The position numbers and the translations under genes were made by a program. A stretch of DNA of 64,000 bases from contig OZ021727.1 of assembly GCA_963978545.1 (NCBI GenBank), positions 50,659,487-50,723,486 on the forward strand, in the 5' to 3' direction. This stretch comes from Linyphia triangularis. Its lineage: Eukaryota; Arthropoda; Arachnida; Araneae; Linyphiidae. Shown one piece after another: positions 41,201 to 50,500 of this stretch. Under the pieces are notes generated by a model. That model had not been told where the DNA came from, did not search any database, and worked only from the letters and a program-made list of their open reading frames with translations. Each line of letters starts with the position of its first letter. The stretch's first letter is position 1.

Positions 41201-44200
41201 TGTCGACCGAATGAAATATACAAAGAATCCCTATGTGAAAAAACCAGGTATCATGAATATTTACGTGATCTTTCAAGTCCTCTGAAAATCCATGGTACAT
41301 TAAAATTAGAATTATTAAGAGACTTTTTAAAGTACTCATACTATACACCAAATAATTATTTACAAAAATTTCTTAAACAACAAAATCAAAATAAATTCCC
41401 CGATTACATTATAAATGTAGTTTCCTTACTCCTCAAAGTTGTGTTTCTTGGGCGGGTAATCTATTCAAACTGGTCATCCACATCCAATGCAGTATCTGGA
41501 GTTTCTTTATCCATTATTACGGGTTTTTCAATTCCCTTTAATACCTAAGCATATTATTGAAAATGCTTCCGACTTTTACAAGTACGCTTCTCCGATAATG
41601 AAACTCCTCCTGCACGGACTGGTCACATACCATGAACGAAATCATAAAGGTTTGGCTGAGTTGTTTGGTGTTTGAGCCAACTAATCAATGCAAGAATTGG
41701 TGCTTTTAGGAAGGCATTTATACTATCAATTATGAATCTATTTTTTCCCACCTACCTATTTACGTCAAGCGTTTGTTCATGGCCAAGAAAGATATGGAAC
41801 TTGCCGAAAAAATATCCTCATCATAAAATAACATATTAACTACTTTATCCCCTTCTTAATAAGTACGAAAATAAAAAAAAATTTCATGTCACAATTCGTT
41901 CACTAAGTCTTCTGTTTAAAAGAAGCAAACTGTTAATGTGGTCGTTCAAAATTCTATTCAGACTCTACTTGTGTTTCAGTATTTATAAGTACAGTTTTTT
42001 GACGACTATGATTTGTAAGTGGTACAGCTGGATACCAGAATAGCAGATATCAGAAAGTTGATACATTAGCTTACATGCTATTTAATATGCTGAAGCAATT
42101 TTTCCATTAACTTCCAAATCCTCCGTGGATCCAAACAAGCACACGGAGTATATGGCCAAAATGTGGTCGTTCAAGTTTGATTTCGATTTTGCTTGTGATG
42201 TAGCCTTGGTATACAGTTTTCGACTACTGTTATCGGGTACAGTTGAATAGCAGAATTTCCGTAGTTATCAGGAAGTTGATACAGTAACTTACATGCTATT
42301 TCATCTGCTGAAACACTTTTTCCATTAAGTCCAAATCTCTCGTGGTTCAAATCCGAACCTTTACATGCATGGCCAACTTTTTCAGGTGAAACTTGATGTT
42401 CATAAATACCTTCCTCATAACTGCAATTTTTGTGCAAGGATCTGAACAAGTGTCTGACGTAAATGAAAATCCCTTTTATTTTAAACTTGATGTTCATATC
42501 GAGATAAAAACTTAATTCAATAAGTTTGTGACGAACTTACTTATAGCAGAGTAAAATAATTGTCCTGATATGTGGCAAAAAATAATGCAGACTTGGCTAA
42601 ATAAACGAAGTCCATGTAGACAAGGCAAGTCACCTTTTGCCGGTGCTGTGTTAAAAAGTTTCTTCCCGTTTGTTAAGAGACAGAAGCAATTGAAGAAAGT
42701 GTTGTATTTCGCATACCATTCTGGAAAAGAATAAAAGCAGACTTCAGACAGTACAGCTTGTTTGCTTTACGAAAAAATCATCCAGAAAGTTGAAAAAATT
42801 TCTTTTGAAGATGTATGAAAATACCGTAATATTTATATTTTTAAAGATTACATTGAAAAGAAAATACATTTGATATTTTCAAAGAAGATAAATACATATA
42901 AAATAACGAATCTATAGCCAATAACTATCTTAATGAAAAAAAATAGTAGACTTTCTTTACAACTGTTTGAAAAAAATATTCAACACACAATAAAAAACTG
43001 AAATATCTAAGAAAACTATTAGAAATGATAAAAAAGTTATCCCCATAATATAAATTTTCACGAATGAAATATTCTCAAGATCATATTACAGAAATGTAAA
43101 ATAATTTACAATATCATGGCAAGAAATAAATGATGCTTCAAAAATATGTCCAAATTGTAAACAGGGTCAGAAAAGTCCAAGATAAGCATGTTTTAATGAA
43201 TGAATGTATTCTTTAGGTAGTAGAATATGTTGTTAGGAAAAATCTAAAATCTTCGTAAATGTACTGCAAATTAAGTGCATATTATATTCTCTTTTAAGAG
43301 CTTTTTTCAGACACAAGATTCCTTGTAGGACTTTTAAAGTGAACATTACTTTCTTCTCTGAAAACACCTGTTATAACCTTCATAACTTTTGTCTCAGTCA
43401 CGAAATTGCACCAAATTTTATTTTCTACTTGTTTGTTTTCGGTGATAAAGCTTGAACTCGGCATTACTGCACTCAAAATATAACAATAATATTCAGACTT
43501 ATCTTCCACAACCTACAATTTGGTCATACACTTTAAAACACCCGTATATTTGATATACAGTTTTACACTATAAAACATAAAATAATAATTACCGCTTGAC
43601 TTTGGTTGTTGTTTATCGTCAAATGAAAGAAAAGCTGTCGATGAGCATTTCCGTCGGTTTCGAGAAATAGCAGTTTCTTGATTTCTCTTTTTCTTATACA
43701 ACACATTTCCGTTTAGGGAATGCATTTTATTGTTGTTCTGGTTTTTGAAGAGATATTTAGTTGCAGTTATAAGTGTTGCAACAAAGCTCAATACGAAAAA
43801 TATGCACAAAAAGCATCTAAAATTGATACAAAATACCAAATATAGAGATAGCTTCAAGTCTAGTCTAATTTACTTCTAATTATACATTATAAACAATTCA
43901 TAAAATGCAAATCCTTCTAACATTTATTTATCTTATCTTCGATATGGTGCATTAAAGTATAAATAATTTAGGAAATAATAAAAAATACCAAAGTTTAATA
44001 AATAAATATAAAGTATAACCCGGAACAAGAAACAATTTAATAATCTTAGTCATGAAACTTAAGATAGTAGTCTGGTAACTTGCACGTTTTTTACTTTCAA
44101 TTACTCATCTGTATACATTGGGTAATGAAAGTATAACAATCGGTAACAAAAAATGATTTTTTAGCATTTCTCCACGTTTTGGAACATCCTGATTTTAAAT

Positions 44201-44557
44201 GGATACACAAATGAAATTGACTTAATTTTACCACGTTTTATTATTATTATTATTATTGGTCAAAGTAGACACCCAAAAAAAGGGTACGTGACTGGTCCCT
44301 GTGATTTCGGATCTTAAAGACTTCTGAAATAAAAAAAAAACGAATTGATTATTAATCTATAGAATTTTCGTTCTCATCGTAACTAGGGTCTTTTTCTCTA
44401 TCCCTAATTTTCCATTTTACAGAACGATTTGTACCTGGAAAAAAAATCTCTTTTATTTTTCGAAGTCCACCTTTTGTTATTTTCTGAAAAAATTTAATAA
44501 TCCTAATCCCAACGAGAACGACAATTCTATAGATTAATAATCAATTCGATTTTTTTT

Positions 44558-44591
<34 letters not shown>

Positions 44592-47500
44592 CAGATGTCT
44601 TTAAGAACTGAAATCACATGAGCCAGCTACGTACGTTTTTTTTTAGGTGTCGACTTTGACCAATAATAAAAATAACAAAACGTTGTAAAATTAAATAAAA
44701 TTGTTTTTTATTATATTCATCCCTAGACGCCCAAAGATGTCATTAATACCATACTAAAAAAACAAAACCATTGAATTTTATTTTCCCATACAAAAAAAAA
44801 AAAAAAAAAAAAAAAACGATACATACGTAAAAAAAACGTGCAAGTTACCAGTTTACTACCTTAATATAACTTTTTGATCAATTAACTCGCACATAAAGCT
44901 CGAAAAAATTACGAGACAGTTTTTGGAAGTACTGACGTTCAAACTATTATTACTTACCCTTTCATTTGTTCAACGTAATTGCTCGTTACTATACAAACTA
45001 AGTTTTCGAACTTTATAAAGAAATACATTAAAAAATTCTCGTTTATTTCATGTAAGATAATTTACCTTTACGCATTTTCAAACTAAATTTTTCAAAAACG
45101 TTGAGGAAATACAATCAATCTCACGTTCAAAAAGTTTTAAAATTCAATCCTGAAGTATAATTTGAAACAAGAAATAATTTTAAAATCTTAGTCATGAAAC
45201 TTAAAATAACTTTTTGAACAATTGACTCAGGCACATAAAATTACGAAACAGTTTTCGAAAGAACTGACTGTTCAAACTATTATTATTTACCATTTAATTT
45301 TCCCAACGTGATTGCTCGTTATTACACAAACCAAAACTCGAACTTCATAAAGAAATACATTTATGAAAGTGCCGTATATTTCATGTAACATAATTTAGAT
45401 GTACATATTTTCAAATGAAATTTTGCAAAATTTTTGATGAAACACTGTCAATCTCACGAATGTCCTTTTGTTCAAAGCCCTCTGATTTAGAAGCTGTGCT
45501 GTCTTCTTCAAAATTTTGACAGGTTTCCAGAAAGACCATTGAAGTTTCTAAAGGAAAGTTTTTTTGTTTTTTTTCAACAAAAAACGTATGGATGTTGTGT
45601 TTGCAATTATAAGTAGACGTTGAGTATATTTGCTTGTAAAAACTAGACAAAATAATTACATCATTAAAATTTCAACCGTCGTTGATTTCCTTGATGTCTT
45701 CCATACAATTTTGGTTGTGTTAAAAAAGGATTTTGCTTCACCGAAACTGTTGATTTCTGAAAAACAAAACATTTACAAAATTTATTTGGAAGTTTCATAA
45801 ATAATATAATTACTTAAAAACTTATGCAACATTAATAAAATTTAAGCTACAAATTTCAATGCATATGAAGGTTGCTTGTAAGAGGAGTAGGATGCACCAA
45901 GATACCACGGAATCACATATTAATACATGGAATTGTTTTTATAAAGGAATAGAAGATGCAGTACCCAAAAATCCAAAAGTAATCTGCATGATAGCTATAT
46001 CTTTTATTCCAATTTATGAAAGAACAAAAAAGAAAGTACAATTATAACTAGCGTAGGTAGTGGACAAGTTTTCTTTTTTTTTTAATGAATAATTTTTTGC
46101 CATAAAGTATCATATGCATATCAAAACACAATGAATCTTAAAAAATTCATTGTGTTTCGATATTTCGGGATCGGAACATTTTATGATTTGTTGCTAAACA
46201 TTTGAATGTTAAATAAAAATATGAAAAATATTATTATTGGGTCACTATTGAATCGTCAAAAATTCAATGTTAACTCAATAATATTTTTCATATTTTTATT
46301 TAGCATTCAAATATTCTTAAATATTAGATAAATATTCTTTTGCTAATTTGAAGTCGAATGTGGATTAATGTGGCTTATAATTTACCTTTCACTCTAACAT
46401 AATAAAATAAATATGAAATGCTTCCTTTTACTTATTTCCATATTGCTTATATAAAATTTGCATCATTATGATACTGTATGAATATGAAATGCTTTTTTTG
46501 TGTACAATGATATCATAATTTCCTTGTTTGAAATTACATGTTAATTGTCGGAAAAGTAAATAATAGTTTGAGTTTATAATTGTTTATGTTTGAGTCATAC
46601 TAAAATTAAAATGCTGTACCTCAACTGATAAGAATTTTTCTTCATTAAAATAATTGTACACTCACCTGTTTGTACATTACAAAAAATATTGCTTTTTTTT
46701 TATCCTTCAAAGAATAATTTATAAGCTTATTTTATTAGATATATTTAATTTTTTAAATGCATTCTGCTCAGTTGTAACTTAGCTAGTGTATTTTGTTTAC
46801 AATAATTCAATAATTAACATTAATTCTTTGAAATATGTTTAGACTTTAAAATGCGTTGAAAAGTAAAAAATAATACCTTAAACCCCTCGAAAAACTTGAC
46901 AAATTTCAACTTTATTATGTAGGCACGTAATCATATTTGAAAATTGAAACAAAGCAAACATTTCTATGACAAAGCATACATTTTAATACTAATCCATCTA
47001 CATTTAAAAGGATTGATTAATCGCGATTATTAAGTTATCTAAACTAATGCTATTATAAATACTGTTATGAATATTTCCACTGAGGCAATGATGGCACAGT
47101 TTTTACAGTATAAAAATATTTATTCTCTCTTCAGAAAACTCACAAAATTTATTCACAGCAACAGCGTAATCGCTCACAAGCTTCGGCAAAAACCACTTCG
47201 AATACAACGATTATACAAGCTCACTCCAATAGGTAAACAAAGCGAAAAGCTTTAATCGAAGTCCGAAGTCAATCTGAAAACTTTCCCGATCCCCGGTCTT
47301 TTTATAGCAGGCGAGGGAGAACAATCCTGAAATTTCCATCCAATTCATCGAAAAAGAAACATCTCGAAATTGCTCGATTGCTTTAGGTGTTGCCACCTTT
47401 TTCTAACCTGTATAATCACTTTTAATAAATAAAATGAGATAAAAATAAATTACAATAGAATTTTAAAATAATACGTCACTATTTACACTATATACAGACA

Positions 47501-50500
47501 ATTTGTGCAACATTTCCCCCTTCTTAAAGACTGCACGTCTCGGGAAGTGAAGTCCTTAAGCCATTCAATGACTTCTACCATAATATGGGGCTAGCCTATT
47601 GTAGTGTACAACTCTAGGTTTACAGGAAGGGGTTCTTGGAAGCCTCACCACGACGTCGTTGATCTTCTTAAGGACCAAAAACGGCCCTGCCCAGTTCATC
47701 TGGAGCTTAGGGGAGAGTCCTTTCCGATTTTTAGGGTTCCATAACCACACCTTGTCACCTTCCTGGAATGAACGGTCCGTGGCCTTGGCATCGTACCGGA
47801 TCTTCATGCGCTCCGTCATGATGTTGTTTCTCTCTCTGGCGAACCGATGTACGGCTTCCAAACGTGCCTGCAGATCATCTAGATACTGGACAGGCGAGGA
47901 AGGAGTGTCCGGTGGTTGTCCAAAGAGGAGGTTGCAGGGGAGCCTAAGGTCTCTTCCAAACATCTTTAGAGATGGAGAAAATCCGGTGGTCTCGTGAGTT
48001 GCACTCCCGTATGCCAACAAAAGCGGTGAAAGTTTCTGATCCCCATCTTGCTGGTTACATGATTTTGAGATTGGTTGTTGATAAGAGAACGCCGGTGTTC
48101 CAGATTTGAACTCCGTTTTAGATGAACGTCGTATGTTCTCCGGACATGAACTTCCGGAAAGAGAGTTCCCGTTCCCACTCCCATTCAACCGAACATCATC
48201 TTCAGTAAGATTTTCTGTGATTGCGTTCGAATCATCCGCGGGTGCAGCTGATAGATCCCAGGACCTCCGTTCGATGCTTGTAACAGGAGCACGGATGTCG
48301 ATTCTCTCTTCACTAACTTTGTCCATTTCCACATGAGCCACTTCCTGGGAGGGTTTCATCAACGTCGCTTTCTTCGGTTCTCTTTCCGAGGCTGGAGAGG
48401 TACTTTTCATAGATGTGGACTCTTCAGCATTCTCTATGACATTGTCTTCATGAGCCATAATCCGATATACGCACAGCTCTTTCATGTCTAGATCGTGCAA
48501 AGGAACTTCGCCTCTCCATGTTTGCTTTTCTCAAAATTCAGCGTAATTCCATTTTTCTTCAAAAAGTCTAGTCCGAGAATGCACGGATCTACAATTTCGG
48601 CAACATAAACGGTGTGCTTGTAGGTGTTAAATCCAAGGGCAATGTCCACTTCCAATTTCACATGCACAGAGATATTACCACCGGACACAGTTTGTAGCGA
48701 AACAGAGGGCGCTGTGTAGAGGAGTCGGCTGTTCAGGCGACGAACCACGTCCGTCCTTACAATCGTTACGTTCGCTCCTGAATCGACGATTAGACGACAT
48801 GGAGTTCCGTTGATCTCCCCCTTCACGAATAAACCCTGGTTTCCTCCTTGTCGGGATGAAACGTGGAAACGACTGGTCGAGGCTTCACCTGTTCTACATT
48901 GCAGCTTCTGCCCTGCGAGATGGCATCTTCTTAGATTCAGTTGTTGAGATTCCGTGGTAGTGTTATCCCTTCTCTTTTTCAAATCAAGGCAGTTACTTCG
49001 TAGATGCCCTTCCCGTTTGCAGTGCCAGCAAATGACTCTGGTCTTTCGATCCCTGGCTCCGGGATAGCTTCTCATCATTCTATCAATTTTGCTTTCCAGT
49101 TCTTGAAGCTTACTGGTGACAAAGTCAGAAGAATCCCCGGCTAATGCACCGCACACATATCGTCGGTCTTTTCCAGAAGCTAGCTGTGCGGCTTCCACTC
49201 TCATGGCGTACACAAGGGCTGACTTCAGGTTTTTGTTTTGGGATAACCTTACCGCCTGCTGCACATCGGGATCTTGAATAGCGATGATGAAATACTGCAG
49301 AGAAAGATCGTCTCGTACATCAGGGGGGACAGTCAGGGAAAGCGAGGAGCGACAGTCTTTCTATATCTGACGCCATTTCTTGAAGAGTTTCATTGGCCTT
49401 CTGCTGTCTCACTTTCAATTGCAGTCTGTTGTAATCCTTTAGATGCTGCTCCCCAAACCTTAACTCCAACGCACTTGCCAGCGCCACGAATTCTCCCAGC
49501 TTCTCTTCAGGTAGTGTCTGTAAAATGTCAGCAGCTTCACCTCGAAGAGATGCTGCGAGATGGAATGCCTTCGAAGTATCGTCCCAACCATTCGCAGAAG
49601 CAATAATTTCAAACTGCGTTTGATAAACGCGCCAAGACGACCTCCCATCGAAAGTGGCCACTTTTATGGTGGAACGTGGCGCAATGAAGGGAGTGGAAAC
49701 ATTATCCCATTTAGGCGTTGCAATGGTAGCAGCTTCGCGAGTTTCCATTTCCCGTAGTCTTTCTTCTACAGCGTTATGAAACTTTTCAAACCTTTCTTCA
49801 ACAGCGACTTGAAACTTTTCCTTCTCCTCTTTCATGGTGGAAACTTTGTCTCCTAAGTTGTTCACTTTTCCGTTAAACTCCTCAAACTTTTCATCAACTT
49901 TCTTTCTTACTGCATTGAATAATTCTTCTTTCACGGATTGCAGAACATTTGAGGTAGTTTCTATTATGGTTGATTCCACCATTGAGGCTAGCTCTATCTT
50001 CATTTCCTCTTTGATTTCATTCACTACTGCCGATGTTGTTTCACACTTGGCGGCTAAAACTCTAATCTCCGATGATGTAGCGGCAATTGCGGCGGCGGTG
50101 GACTCTTGGCCGGATTTTATTTCTTTCATTTCGGCTGCGGCAGTTCCTTGGCAGGCTTTCATTTCGGCTGCGGTGGTTTCCTGTTGGGCCTTCATTCCAG
50201 CAACAATTTCCATCAACTGCTTCATTTGGTCTTCCATCATTCCTCTAGTAGTCGGCATTCAAGATGACTTGACCCCACTTCTGACACCACTGTTATGAAT
50301 TTTTCAACTGAGGCAATGATGGTACAGTTTTTACAGTATAAAAATATTTATTCTCTCTTCAGAAAACTCACAAAATTTATTCACAGGCAACAGCGTAATC
50401 GCTCACAAGCTTCAACACAAGCTTCGGCAAAAACAACTTCGAATACATCGATTATACAAGCTCACTCCAATAGGTAAACAAAGCGATAAGCTTTCATCGA

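Larger units (their letters stand above)
44063..44860. mobile_element. TTAA-flanked inverted-repeat element, with empty site preserved nearby
   Basis: Ends GATAGTAGTCTGGTAACTTG and the inverse of GGTAGTAAACTGGTAACTTG, flanked by TTAA (44059-44062, 44861-44864). A longer inner inverted pair (ATTGATTATTAATCTATAGA) covers much of the interior. The host sequence around it is duplicated at about 45154-45480 without the insertion. Confidence 0.88.
44011..45480 (+). repeat. Tandem duplication of about 340 bp of intron; left copy interrupted by the TTAA element
   Basis: Left copy: 44011-44062 plus 44865-45135. Right copy: about 45154-45480. Shared text includes AATCTTAGTCATGAAACTTA, CAAACTATTATTA and ATTGCTCGTTA. 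It lies in a gene 1 intron. Confidence 0.85.

Noticed and set aside
41185..41281. Shorter version of exon d using the CAG at 41282-41284
   Set aside because: It is phase-compatible too, but it would drop the conserved His segment; the upstream acceptor at 41372-41373 keeps it.
41487..41675. 62-residue plus-strand reading next to gene 1 exon d
   Set aside because: No recognisable domain, antisense to gene 1 and without plausible splice neighbours.
43294..43509. 71-residue minus-strand reading after gene 1 exon c
   Set aside because: The acceptor phase does not match exon c, and exons c and d join properly without it.
45411..45650. 79-residue minus-strand reading between gene 1 exons b and c
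   Set aside because: Exon b ends and exon c begins in phases that complete the membrane segment directly, as in gene 2.
45859..46047. 62-residue plus-strand reading
   Set aside because: Protein-like look, but no match recognised, and it lies antisense in a gene 1 intron.
48106..48336. Plus-strand readings opposite the retrotransposon
   Set aside because: Shadows of the coding strand. The element's genes are clearly on the minus strand.
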